Assembly (NCBI RefSeq): GCF_017302315.1 | Contig: NZ_JAFLDT010000029.1 | Coordinates: 1 to 43,588 of the forward strand | Direction of reading: 5' to 3' | From: Zoogloea sp. | GTDB lineage: Bacteria; Pseudomonadota; Gammaproteobacteria; Burkholderiales; Rhodocyclaceae | Length of the DNA stretch: 43,588 nucleotides | In this document: positions 15,914-22,779 of the stretch, piece after piece | Layout of the letters: every line of letters starts with the position of its first letter | Numbering within the stretch: position 1 is the first letter of the stretch | Translations under genes and position numbers: made by a program | The notes under the pieces: generated by a model | The model's input: only the letters and a program-made list of their open reading frames with translations | The model's database searches: none | What the model was told of the DNA's origin: nothing

Positions 15914-17453
15914 GAAGATACTGAGGGTGCTCATCGCCGATGACATTGCCTCCAACCGCACCATCGTCGCCGCCTTCCTTGCCCATCTGGACTGTGTTCC
16001 GTTGTTCGCGAGCGATGGCGTTGAAGCCGTGGACATTTTCCGTCGTGAATCGCCGGATGTCGTATTGATGGATCTGATGATGCCGCGCATGGATGGTTTC
16101 GAGGCCATCCGGCAGATCCGGGCGATTGCCGGCGACCACTGGGTTCCCATCATCATCCTCTCCGCCCTCAGTGGAGAGGGTGACATCGTCCATGGCCTCG
16201 ATGTCGGCGCCGACGACTACCTTGCCAAGCCCCTGTCCTTTCCCGTGTTCTCGGCGCGTTTCAAGGCGCTCCGGCGCCTGCTCGAAATGCAGCGGCGTCT
16301 GTCCAGCTCTCTGGAGCAGGTGCGGGCGGTGGCCAACGGCGTGATCGACGGCATTGTCTCGGCCGATGTGGATGGCACCATCCTTTCGGTGAATCGGGCC
16401 ATGTGCAAGATCTTTGGCTACAGCGCGGCCGAAATGGTCGGGCAGAACCTGCGCATGCTCATGCCCGGCCCCCACGCCGACGCCCATGACGGATATGTGC
16501 GGCGTTTTCTGGACACGGGCCAGAAACAGATCATCGGCCAGATCCGTGAGCTGGAGGCGGTACGCAAGGACGGAACGGTCTTCCCCGTCGAGCTGGGGGT
16601 GTCCGATCTGCACATGCCCAACCGCCGCATGTTCATCGGTGTGATCCGCGATGTGTCGGAATCCCGCCGCATCCAGCGCAAGCTGGCAGAGGACGCGACC
16701 CGCCTGCAGCGCTATCACGACGAGTCCGAGCGGGAGCAGGCGCTGGCCATGAACATCATGGAGCGGCAGATCCGGTCTGACTGGTTGCACGACAAGGCGG
16801 TCCAGTACGCGGTGCTGCCGGCACGCAACTTCTCGGGTGACGTGGTGGCGGTGGCGCGCTCGGCTGACAACGCGCTGTACGCCATGCTGGCGGACGCCAC
16901 CGGCCACGGGCTTGCGGCCGCCATGAGCGTGCTGCCCGCCCTGGGCGCATTCTATCGGGGTGCCGCCCGCAACGCGCCGCTTGAGGTGCTGGTGATCGAA
17001 CTCAACGACCTGCTGTGCGGCCTGTTGCCGCCGGGGCATTTTGTGGCGTCGGCGCTGGTGCGTCTGGACGCAAGCCAGCCGGCGGGGCAGATCTGGGTGG
17101 GAGGGGTGCCCGATGTGCTGTTCGTCGATGATGATGGGCAGGTGCGGCAGAGCTTCATCTCCCGCCAGTTGCCCCTTGGCATCCTGCCGTCCGCCCAGGC
17201 GGGTGTGGCCTGCGAACCCCTTCACTGGGATGCCCCCGGGCAGCTCGTACTCTGCTCGGATGGCCTCACCGAGGCGGAGAGCGCCGATGGCCGGCCATTT
17301 GGACGCGCCGGCCTCGAGAAGGTGTTCAATGCCACGCAGCGGCCCAACCGGCTGAAGGGTTTGCGTCAGGCGTTGAACCGCCACCTGGCAGGGCATCCGG
17401 CGGCGGACGACGTGTCGGTGCTCATGCTGGATTGCGGGCTGGGGGCCGGATGA
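15906..17453 (+). CDS. response regulator with PAS and SpoIIE/PP2C phosphatase domain
   Basis: A 515-residue protein. The receiver (1-125) has DD at 12-13, phosphoacceptor Asp56 in LMDLMMPRMDG, and Lys in LAKPLSFP. A PAS domain (about 140-255) reads VANGVIDGIVSADVDGTILSVN, then MIGVIRDVSESRR-like sequence near 250. A short coiled helix leads to the PP2C/SpoIIE domain (about 300-510), with metal-binding ADATGHGLAAAM, LLPPGHFVASALV, GGVPDVLFVDDDG, LCSDGLTEAES and the final DDVSVLMLD. Such phosphatases dephosphorylate STAS anti-sigma antagonists in partner-switching systems. Together with the receiver-HATPase gene upstream this gives both arms of such a switch, each under phosphorelay control. 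The STAS substrate is not found here. Confidence 0.9.
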   Translation: MAEKILRVLIADDIASNRTIVAAFLAHLDCVPLFASDGVEAVDIFRRESPDVVLMDLMMPRMDGFEAIRQIRAIAGDHWVPIIILSALSGEGDIVHGLDVGADDYLAKPLSFPVFSARFKALRRLLEMQRRLSSSLEQVRAVANGVIDGIVSADVDGTILSVNRAMCKIFGYSAAEMVGQNLRMLMPGPHADAHDGYVRRFLDTGQKQIIGQIRELEAVRKDGTVFPVELGVSDLHMPNRRMFIGVIRDVSESRRIQRKLAEDATRLQRYHDESEREQALAMNIMERQIRSDWLHDKAVQYAVLPARNFSGDVVAVARSADNALYAMLADATGHGLAAAMSVLPALGAFYRGAARNAPLEVLVIELNDLLCGLLPPGHFVASALVRLDASQPAGQIWVGGVPDVLFVDDDGQVRQSFISRQLPLGILPSAQAGVACEPLHWDAPGQLVLCSDGLTEAESADGRPFGRAGLEKVFNATQRPNRLKGLRQALNRHLAGHPAADDVSVLMLDCGLGAG

Positions 17454-17477
17454 CGATCCGGGAGGCGAGGGGCTCCC

Positions 17478-17493
17478 TGGCGTGCTTCGTGCT
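17478..17493 (+). promoter_or_regulatory. possible sigma-54 promoter of nasT
   Basis: TGGCGTGCTTCGTGCT keeps the GG and GC dinucleotides at the required 10-base spacing, with TGGC and TGC intact, but departs from consensus at the fifth and sixth bases. It lies 35 bases before nasT in the 74-base gap after the phosphatase gene. Much weaker than the site at 18337. Confidence 0.3.
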
Positions 17494-17527
17494 TTATGAG
17501 TGCACGTGTCTTTGAGGTCCTGCCCCC

Positions 17528-18103
17528 ATGCTCCGAGTTCTCGTTGTCGATTCGTCCCGTGAGCGGGCTGCCGATGTGTGCGCGGCCCTGGCCCTGGCCG
17601 GCCACCAGGTGGCTGCCGTGCTGACGAGCGCCCTCGATCTCTCCGACCAAGTGCTGGCAACCAAGCCGGACGTCATTTTCATCCAGGCCGATTCCCCCAG
17701 CCGCGACACCCTCGAACACCTGGCAACGATGAACCGGGATTGTCCGCGCCCGGTGCTGTTGTTCTCCCAGGACACCGATTCGGCGATGATCCGTCGTGCG
17801 GTAAAGGCCGGTGTTTCGTCGTATGTTGTTGATTCCGTGAGTGCCGAGCGCCTCGATTCATTGGTCGAGGTGGCCATCGCCCAGTTCGAGGAGTTCCAGA
17901 CCCTGCGCGCCGAGCTGGATGACGCGAACCGCAAGCTCACCGAGCGCATCGTGGTGGACAAGGCGAAGGGGCTGCTCATGAAGGCGCGCGGTCTTGATGA
18001 GGAAGCGGCGTATCACGCCCTGCGCAAGCTTGCCATGGAGCGGGGGCGCAAGCTGGCCGATGTGGCGCGGGATGTGGTGGATATGGCGAGCCTGCTACTC
18101 TGA
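17528..18103 (+). CDS. nasT: NasT-type response regulator with ANTAR RNA-binding domain
   Basis: A 191-residue antiterminator. The receiver (1-120) has D8 in VLVVDSSRE and an Asp in VIFIQADSPS at the phosphoacceptor position. A coiled helix (about 122-150) leads to the ANTAR domain, with the family pattern IVVDKAKGLLMKARGLDEEAAYHALRKLA at about 144-172 in two overlapping parts. ANTAR proteins bind tandem hexaloop hairpins in leader RNA and prevent terminator formation; such a leader lies directly downstream, before nrtA. In the known system NasT is held inactive by the cytoplasmic nitrate sensor NasS. No nasS gene is visible here, and the adjacent NrtA carries a Tat signal. nasT follows the phosphatase gene by 74 bases. 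Confidence 0.93.
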   Translation: MLRVLVVDSSRERAADVCAALALAGHQVAAVLTSALDLSDQVLATKPDVIFIQADSPSRDTLEHLATMNRDCPRPVLLFSQDTDSAMIRRAVKAGVSSYVVDSVSAERLDSLVEVAIAQFEEFQTLRAELDDANRKLTERIVVDKAKGLLMKARGLDEEAAYHALRKLAMERGRKLADVARDVVDMASLLL

Positions 18104-18134
18104 AAGAGATAGATTTATTCAGGGAATGCCTTGA

Positions 18135-18170
18135 TTCGGGGCGGAAGCGCAGTGCCGCTTCCGCCCCGAA
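18135..18170 (+). terminator. intrinsic terminator of nasT
   Basis: Perfect 15-bp inverted repeat TTCGGGGCGGAAGCG / CGCTTCCGCCCCGAA around a 6-base loop, 32 bases after the nasT stop, followed by TTTCTT. This separates nasT from the nrt transcription unit. Confidence 0.85.
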
Positions 18171-18232
18171 TTTCTTGGTGGTTGCGGATTCTGGGCTGTT
18201 GATCTCCAGCGATGTCCCAAAGCGGTGCGTGC

Positions 18233-18249
18233 TGCACTGCACCAGTGCA
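18233..18249 (+). promoter_or_regulatory. NtrC-like enhancer site
   Basis: TGCACT-N5-AGTGCA is a symmetric 17-base site close to the NtrC consensus TGCACC-N5-GGTGCA. Its centre is about 120 bases upstream of the start predicted from the sigma-54 promoter at 18337, a normal enhancer distance. A right half-site GGTGCA occurs again at 18282. Confidence 0.6.
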
Positions 18250-18270
18250 TGAAAATGGGGGCTTTTTTCT

Positions 18271-18284
18271 ACCTCTAAAGAGGT
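18271..18284 (+). promoter_or_regulatory. short palindrome upstream of nrt promoter
   Basis: ACCTCT-AA-AGAGGT is a perfect 14-base palindrome that runs into a GGTGCA half-site. It could be a second, degenerate activator site. No specific protein is assigned. Confidence 0.3.
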
Positions 18285-18308
18285 GCATGTTTTCGATTTT
18301 GTTTTTTA

Positions 18309-18322
18309 TTGATTTAAATCAT
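18309..18322 (+). promoter_or_regulatory. Fnr/Anr-like box
   Basis: TTGATTTAAATCAT matches the Fnr-type consensus TTGAT-N4-ATCAA at 9 of 10 defined bases and is centred about 47 bases before the predicted transcript start. It lies in a very AT-rich stretch that could also bind IHF, whose bending is common between NtrC sites and sigma-54 promoters. Confidence 0.4.
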
Positions 18323-18336
18323 TGGCTTGCGTTTTC

Positions 18337-18352
18337 TGGCACGGTGCTCGCT
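18337..18352 (+). promoter_or_regulatory. sigma-54 promoter of the nrt operon
   Basis: TGGCACGGTGCTCGCT has a perfect -24 element (TGGCAC) and GC in the -12 element at the exact GG-N10-GC spacing. Transcription is expected to start near 18363, just before the first ANTAR hairpin, which fits a short dedicated leader. Confidence 0.75.
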
Positions 18353-18365
18353 ATACCTTGACTGA

Positions 18366-18423
18366 AGTCGGACCAACGGCGGCCCGGCTTGATCAGGCGA
18401 TCAGACTTGGACAAGGGCGTCCA
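18366..18423 (+). ncRNA. ANTAR-target leader RNA (two hexaloop hairpins)
   Basis: Hairpin P1: AGTCGGACC pairs with GGCCCGGCT (one A-C mismatch and one G-U) closing hexaloop AACGGC (18375-18380). Hairpin P2: TGGAC pairs with GTCCA closing hexaloop AAGGGC (18413-18418). Both loops have A at position 1 and G at position 4, the conserved bases of ANTAR target motifs. P2 shares bases 18415-18423 with the left arm of the terminator that follows, so the two structures exclude each other. NasT binding to P1-P2 should therefore allow read-through into nrtA. Confidence 0.85.
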
Positions 18424-18467
18424 TCCCCCCGCGGAAGTAGCGGGGAGATGTGACGCCCCTTTTTTTT
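18415..18467 (+). terminator. leader terminator controlled by NasT
   Basis: GGGCGTC-CATC-CCCCGC pairs with GCGGGG-AGATG-(T)GACGCCC around loop GGAAGTA, followed directly by eight T residues. It is a strong intrinsic terminator 25 bases before the nrtA start. Its 5' arm is the same sequence as the loop and right arm of ANTAR hairpin P2. Confidence 0.9.
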
Positions 18468-18491
18468 GTACTTACGGATCAGGGGCGAGCA

Positions 18492-19748
18492 ATGAGCGAG
18501 CAATTCGACGACAAGATTCTTACCCGCCGGGGCTTCCTCAAGGCCGGCGCAACCCTTGGAGGTATGGCAGCAATGGGCACGATGCTCCCGGCAGGTGGTG
18601 CATGGGCGGCCGGCTCGGACAAGCCGGAGCTCGAAGAGGTGAAGATCGGCTTCATCCCGCTGACGGACTGCTCCTCGGTGGTGATGGCCTCGGTGATGGG
18701 CTTCGACAAGAAGTACGGCATCAAGATCACGCCCAGCAAGGAGGCCTCCTGGGCCGGTGTGCGCGACAAGCTGGCCAACGGCGAGCTCCACGCCGCCCAC
18801 GTGCTGTACGGCCTGGTCTATGGCCTGCACCTGGGCATCGGCGGTCCCAAGAAGGACATGGCCGTGCTGATGACGCTCAACAACAACGGCCAGGCCATCA
18901 CCCTCTCCAACGCGCTCAAGGACAAGGGGGCGGTGGATGGGGCGTCGCTGGCCAAGGTGGTGGCGAAGAAAGAGAAGGAATACACCTTCGCCCAGACCTT
19001 CCCCACCGGCACCCATGCCATGTGGCTGTACTACTGGCTGGCGGCCCACGACATCGACCCCTTCAAGGACGTCAAGAACATCGTCGTGCCCCCCCCGCAG
19101 ATGGTCGCCAACATGCGCGTTGGCAACATGGACGGCTACTGTGTGGGCGAACCCTGGAACCAGCGCGCCATTGTGGACAAGATCGGCTTCACCGCCGTCA
19201 CCACCCAGGACATCTGGACCGATCACCCCGAGAAGGTGCTGGGCTCCACGGCCGAATTTGCGGCCAAGTACCCCAACACTGCCCGGGCAATGATCTGCGC
19301 CATCCTCGAAGCCTCCAAGTGGATCGACGCCAGCGCCGCCAACCGCTCGAAGACCGCCGAGACCGTGGCCGCCAAGAGCTACGTCAATACCGATGTGGAT
19401 GTGATCCGCAGCCGCATGATCGGCCAGTATGAAAACGGCCTGGGCAAGAGCTGGTCCGAGAAGAACTACATGAAGTTCTACAACGACGGCCTGGTGAACT
19501 ACCCCTACCTGTCCGACGGAATGTGGTTCCTCACCCAGCACAAGCGTTGGGGTCTGCTCAAGCAGGACGTGGACTACCTCGCCGTGGCCAAGGCCATCAA
19601 CAAGACCGAGCTGTACAAGCAGGCCGCCTCCATTGTCGGCGTGCCGGTGCCCAAGTCCGACTTCCGCACTTCCAAGCTCATCGATGGCGTGGTGTGGGAT
19701 GGCAAGGACCCGAAGAAGTACGCCGCCAGCTTCAAGATCAAGGCCTGA
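18492..19748 (+). CDS. nrtA: nitrate ABC transporter substrate-binding protein
   Basis: CmpA/NrtA family periplasmic binding protein, 418 residues. The N-terminus has a twin-arginine signal (LTRRGFLKAG at residues 11-20, then a hydrophobic stretch and AWA-A cleavage near 40), so it is exported folded. Family features include KIGFIPLTDCSSVVMAS, the TFPTGTHAMWLYYWLAAH segment, VAPPPQM-like VPPPQMVANMRVG and YCVGEPWNQRA. CmpA/NrtA members bind nitrate, nitrite or bicarbonate; the NtrC/sigma-54/ANTAR control upstream points to nitrate. It is the first gene of the nrt operon, preceded by a modest AGGGG ribosome binding site. The Tat signal argues against it acting as the cytoplasmic sensor NasS. 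Confidence 0.92.
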   Translation: MSEQFDDKILTRRGFLKAGATLGGMAAMGTMLPAGGAWAAGSDKPELEEVKIGFIPLTDCSSVVMASVMGFDKKYGIKITPSKEASWAGVRDKLANGELHAAHVLYGLVYGLHLGIGGPKKDMAVLMTLNNNGQAITLSNALKDKGAVDGASLAKVVAKKEKEYTFAQTFPTGTHAMWLYYWLAAHDIDPFKDVKNIVVPPPQMVANMRVGNMDGYCVGEPWNQRAIVDKIGFTAVTTQDIWTDHPEKVLGSTAEFAAKYPNTARAMICAILEASKWIDASAANRSKTAETVAAKSYVNTDVDVIRSRMIGQYENGLGKSWSEKNYMKFYNDGLVNYPYLSDGMWFLTQHKRWGLLKQDVDYLAVAKAINKTELYKQAASIVGVPVPKSDFRTSKLIDGVVWDGKDPKKYAASFKIKA

Positions 19749-19749
19749 C

Positions 19750-19819
19750 CTGTAGGGGCGAGGCCACTCGCCCACCTTTGCCGAACCACTTTCGCGGGCG
19801 AATGACTTCGCCCCTACAG
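19750..19819 (+). repeat. double-hairpin REP-like element between nrtA and nrtB
   Basis: Outer arms CTGTAGGGGCGA (19750-19761) and TCGCCCCTACAG (19808-19819) are exact reverse complements. Two smaller hairpins lie within: GGGCGAG/CTCGCCC with loop GCCA, and GGGCGAA/TTCGCCC with loop TGAC. This looks like a mobile REP/BIME-type palindrome. It fills almost the whole gap between nrtA and nrtB, where it could stabilise the upstream mRNA and lower expression of the downstream genes. Confidence 0.7.
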
Positions 19820-19835
19820 AATCCTGGAGATCAAC

Positions 19836-20762
19836 ATGAACACTGCGACCCTCACCCCCGGCCTCATGGCCGTTCGGCCGGACGCCGACGCCCCCCCAGT
19901 CAAGGAGACCGAAATGGCCGCCGCTCCCGCTCCCCAAACTCAGGCGCCCGCGCCCACCACCACCGAACCGTCCGTCTCCTTTGGCGAGCGTTTCGGCAAC
20001 TTCATCCGCGCCGTGCTGCCGCCGCTGTTGGGCTTTTCCTTCGTGATCGGGGTGTGGGCGCTGGTGGCCATGAACTCTTCCGATTTCCCCAGCCCGGCCA
20101 AGACCCTGGACGCGGCGGTCGTGCTGTTCTCCGACCCCTTCTACTCGAACGGCCCCAATGACCAGGGCATCGGCTGGAACATCCTGTCGTCCCTCAAGCG
20201 CGTGGCCATCGGCTTCGGCGTGGCGGCCCTGGTGGGCATCCCCCTGGGTTTCATCATCGGGCGCTTTGCCTTCATGAACAGCATGCTCGAGCCCATCATC
20301 AGCATCCTGCGCCCGGTGTCGCCCCTGGCCTGGCTGCCCATCGGCCTGATGGTCTTCAAGGCCGCCGACCCGGCCTCCACCTGGACCATCTTCATCTGCT
20401 CCATCTGGCCCATGATCCTCAACACCGCCCAGGGCGTGCAGCGCGTGCCCCAGGATTACCTGAACGTGGCCCGGGTGCTCAACCTGTCCGAGTTCAAGAT
20501 CATCACCAAGATCCTCTTCCCCGCCGTGCTGCCCTACATGCTCACCGGCATCCGCCTGTCCATCGGCACCGCCTGGCTGGTCATCGTGGCGGCCGAGATG
20601 CTCACCGGCGGTGTCGGCATCGGCTTCTGGGTGTGGGACGAATGGAACAACCTCAAGGTCGAGCACATCATCATCGCCATCTTCGTGATCGGCATCGTCG
20701 GCCTCGTGCTCGAACAATTCCTGCTGCTGATCGCCCGCCGCTTCAGCTACGGCAACACCTGA
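19836..20762 (+). CDS. nrtB: nitrate ABC transporter permease
   Basis: Inner-membrane permease of the NrtB/SsuC type, 308 residues. An unusually long Ala/Pro-rich cytoplasmic N-terminus (about residues 1-55, APAPQTQAPAPTTTEPS) precedes TM1 (LPPLLGFSFVIGVWALVAM). About six TM helices follow. The cytoplasmic EAA-type loop is YLNVARVLNLSEFKIITKI at about residue 208, and the tail is IARRFSYG. The ATG at 19836 has a GGAGA ribosome binding site (CTGGAGATCAAC). It forms the channel with the ATPase encoded 22 bases downstream. Confidence 0.93.
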   Translation: MNTATLTPGLMAVRPDADAPPVKETEMAAAPAPQTQAPAPTTTEPSVSFGERFGNFIRAVLPPLLGFSFVIGVWALVAMNSSDFPSPAKTLDAAVVLFSDPFYSNGPNDQGIGWNILSSLKRVAIGFGVAALVGIPLGFIIGRFAFMNSMLEPIISILRPVSPLAWLPIGLMVFKAADPASTWTIFICSIWPMILNTAQGVQRVPQDYLNVARVLNLSEFKIITKILFPAVLPYMLTGIRLSIGTAWLVIVAAEMLTGGVGIGFWVWDEWNNLKVEHIIIAIFVIGIVGLVLEQFLLLIARRFSYGNT

Positions 20763-20784
20763 TTCCGGACCGAGGAGCTACACC

Positions 20785-21576
20785 ATGAACGCAATCGTCA
20801 AGGTCGAAAACGTGGGCATGGCCTTCGAGACCAAGAAAGGCCGCTTCGTTGCCCTGCAGGACGTCAATCTGCAGATCCGCACCGGTGAGGTGGTATCCCT
20901 GATCGGCCACTCGGGCTGCGGCAAGTCCACCCTGCTCAACCTCATCGCCGGCCTCACCCTGCCCACCTCGGGGGTGATGCTGTGCAACGGCCGCGAGATC
21001 GCCGGCCCCGGCCCGGAGCGGGCGGTGGTGTTCCAGAACCACTCGCTGCTGCCTTGGCTGACCTGCTTCGAGAACGTCTACCTGGCTGTGGAGCGCGTCT
21101 TCGGTACCAAGGAAGGCAAGCCCAAGCTGAAGGAGCGCACCGCCGAGGCCCTGGAGATGGTGCATATGAGCCACGCTGCCCAGAAGCTGCCCCACGAGAT
21201 CTCCGGCGGCATGAAGCAGCGCATCGGCATCGCCCGGGCCTTCGCCATGGAACCCAAGATCCTGCTGATGGACGAGCCCTTCGGCGCCCTGGATGCCCTG
21301 ACCCGCGCGTCCCTGCAGGATGAACTGATCGGCGTGATGGAGAAGACCGGCGCCACCGTGGTGATGGTGACCCACGACGTGGATGAGGCCGTGCTGCTCT
21401 CCGACCGGGTGGTGATGATGACCAACGGCCCGGCTGCGACCATCGGCGAGATCCTCGAGGTCAAGCTGGACAAGCCCCGTGACCGCCTGCAACTGGCCCA
21501 CGACCCGCACTTCGCCGAGTGCCGTGGTGCGATCCTGGAGTTCCTGTATCAGAAGCAGATGAAGAAGGCGGCCTGA
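20785..21576 (+). CDS. nrtC: nitrate ABC transporter ATP-binding protein
   Basis: Cytoplasmic ATPase of the nitrate/sulfonate/taurine class, 263 residues. Walker A is GHSGCGKST (about 42-50), Q-loop VVFQNHSLLPWLT, signature ISGGMKQRIGIARA (a slightly altered LSGGQ), Walker B ILLMDEPFGALDA and the switch His in VTHDVDEAV. The length is that of a single ATPase domain (NrtD/NasD-like); it lacks the extra substrate-binding domain of cyanobacterial NrtC, so the symbol nasD or nrtD would be equally defensible. It is the last gene of the operon, followed by a strong hairpin at 21596. No nitrate or nitrite reductase gene lies in the window. Confidence 0.9.
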   Translation: MNAIVKVENVGMAFETKKGRFVALQDVNLQIRTGEVVSLIGHSGCGKSTLLNLIAGLTLPTSGVMLCNGREIAGPGPERAVVFQNHSLLPWLTCFENVYLAVERVFGTKEGKPKLKERTAEALEMVHMSHAAQKLPHEISGGMKQRIGIARAFAMEPKILLMDEPFGALDALTRASLQDELIGVMEKTGATVVMVTHDVDEAVLLSDRVVMMTNGPAATIGEILEVKLDKPRDRLQLAHDPHFAECRGAILEFLYQKQMKKAA

Positions 21577-21595
21577 ACACCGCTGCCGCCGTCCA

Positions 21596-21633
21596 GGCAA
21601 TGCCCGCCGGAGGATGCTCCGGCGGGCATTGCC
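21596..21633. terminator. bidirectional terminator between nrtC and the GDSL gene
   Basis: Perfect 17-bp inverted repeat GGCAATGCCCGCCGGAG / CTCCGGCGGGCATTGCC with loop GATG, 20 bases after nrtC and just beyond the end of the convergent GDSL gene. T-tracts are poor on both sides, but stem strength and position suit both transcripts. Confidence 0.75.
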
Positions 21634-21637
21634 GCTT

Positions 21638-22612
21638 TCAGGCCCGCCTGCGTCCCAGGGCCAGGGCCGACAGACCCCACAGGGCCAACAACGCGCTGGC
21701 GGGTTCGGGCACCGTGCGGAGCATTGCGTTGGCAATGATCTCGTGGGCTGCGGCGGTGGGGTGCAGGCCGTCCCAGAAGAGCTGTGTGTCCACGTCGCAG
21801 GCACCGGCAATGCACGCGTCGTCCACATTGCTAAGGCCATAGTTGGCGGGATGGGCCGCCACGTCGGTGATCAGGCCATAGACATCGAACAGGCTCACCC
21901 CGTCAATGCCTGCCAGGCCGTTGAAGAGGGTGCCTCCGAGGGCAGCGGAGATGCCGCTCAGCAGCCCCGAGCCCGCCGCGCCCAGGCTGCGTCCGAAGGG
22001 CGTGAGCCCCAGGTTGGGGGCGTTCCACACCACGAATCTGCGTGCCCCTTCAGCCTGCAACTGACCCAGCATGGTGACGACGTCATTGAGGTAATCTGCC
22101 GCACCCGCCGCAATGGTGGCGGCGGGATCGGCCCCGGCCAGCACCTGCAGGGCAATGTCGCGCACATTGTTGCCACCGCCCGCGATCACGTAAAGAGCAT
22201 CGGAAGGCGCCCCGCCGGGGCGGGCGATGAAGCCGTTCACTTGGTCACGCAGGGTCGGCACATCATCCACCCCACCCGTGTTGGCGCCCCCGTGGGCAAA
22301 ACCGGTGCCTCCCGCCAGGGAGGGCAACAAGGGGCCGGTTCCCAACTGCTGGGCAAACACCTCCGCCCACACCGGGCCATTGCTGTAGCGCCCGGAGCTG
22401 TAGGTGTAGAGGGGGATGAAGTCATTGCTGCCGATGGCCGCGCCCGGCGTGACGCCCGGGCCGAGAACCAGGGGCAGGGCAATGGCGTTGTTGCCCACGT
22501 CCGAAAGGCTGTCGCCGAACACGTAGAGCTGCGAGTAGGCCGCCGAGGCGGCCGTGCTGGCCGCCAGGCCGAGCCCGAACACCGCGTGCCTGAGAAGGCG
22601 GGTGATTTTCAT
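21638..22612 (-). CDS. PEP-CTERM-sorted SGNH/GDSL hydrolase
   Basis: Exported esterase- or lipase-like protein, 324 residues. A Sec signal peptide (MKITRLLRHAVFGLGLAAST to about AAY at 26) precedes block I, YVFGDSLSDVGNN, with the catalytic Ser. Block III is GGGNNVRD and block V is WDGLHPTAAAHEI, with the catalytic Asp and His. The C-terminus VPEPASALLALWGLSALALG-RRR is a complete PEP-CTERM sorting signal, meaning export, exosortase cleavage and probable surface release with exopolysaccharide. The start at 22612 has an AGGAGA site 5 bases upstream; a longer open frame upstream would bury the signal peptide. The PEP-CTERM-linked acyltransferase at 34036 supports an exosortase system in this genome. 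Confidence 0.93.
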   Translation of the reverse strand: MKITRLLRHAVFGLGLAASTAASAAYSQLYVFGDSLSDVGNNAIALPLVLGPGVTPGAAIGSNDFIPLYTYSSGRYSNGPVWAEVFAQQLGTGPLLPSLAGGTGFAHGGANTGGVDDVPTLRDQVNGFIARPGGAPSDALYVIAGGGNNVRDIALQVLAGADPAATIAAGAADYLNDVVTMLGQLQAEGARRFVVWNAPNLGLTPFGRSLGAAGSGLLSGISAALGGTLFNGLAGIDGVSLFDVYGLITDVAAHPANYGLSNVDDACIAGACDVDTQLFWDGLHPTAAAHEIIANAMLRTVPEPASALLALWGLSALALGRRRA

Positions 22613-22779
22613 CGTTGTCTCCTGCTGGGGTGGGAGGGAGCATTCGCCTGGGGCGAATATGCAGACTAGCTGATTGGGAGACAAAAGCCGAGGGCGGCGT
22701 GTGGTCTTCGAATGTGAAGGCTGCCCACTCTGGCGGTGGCTTGTGGCTGTGTGTATTGACCCACCAAATCCTGCACAGG

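Noticed and set aside
14118-17660. Long minus-strand frames opposite the kinase and phosphatase genes
   Set aside because: They mirror codon third-position GC of the real genes and contain no recognisable domain.
18492-19748. The NrtA gene as NasS, the nitrate sensor partner of NasT
   Set aside because: The protein begins with a clear twin-arginine export signal, whereas NasS works in the cytoplasm.
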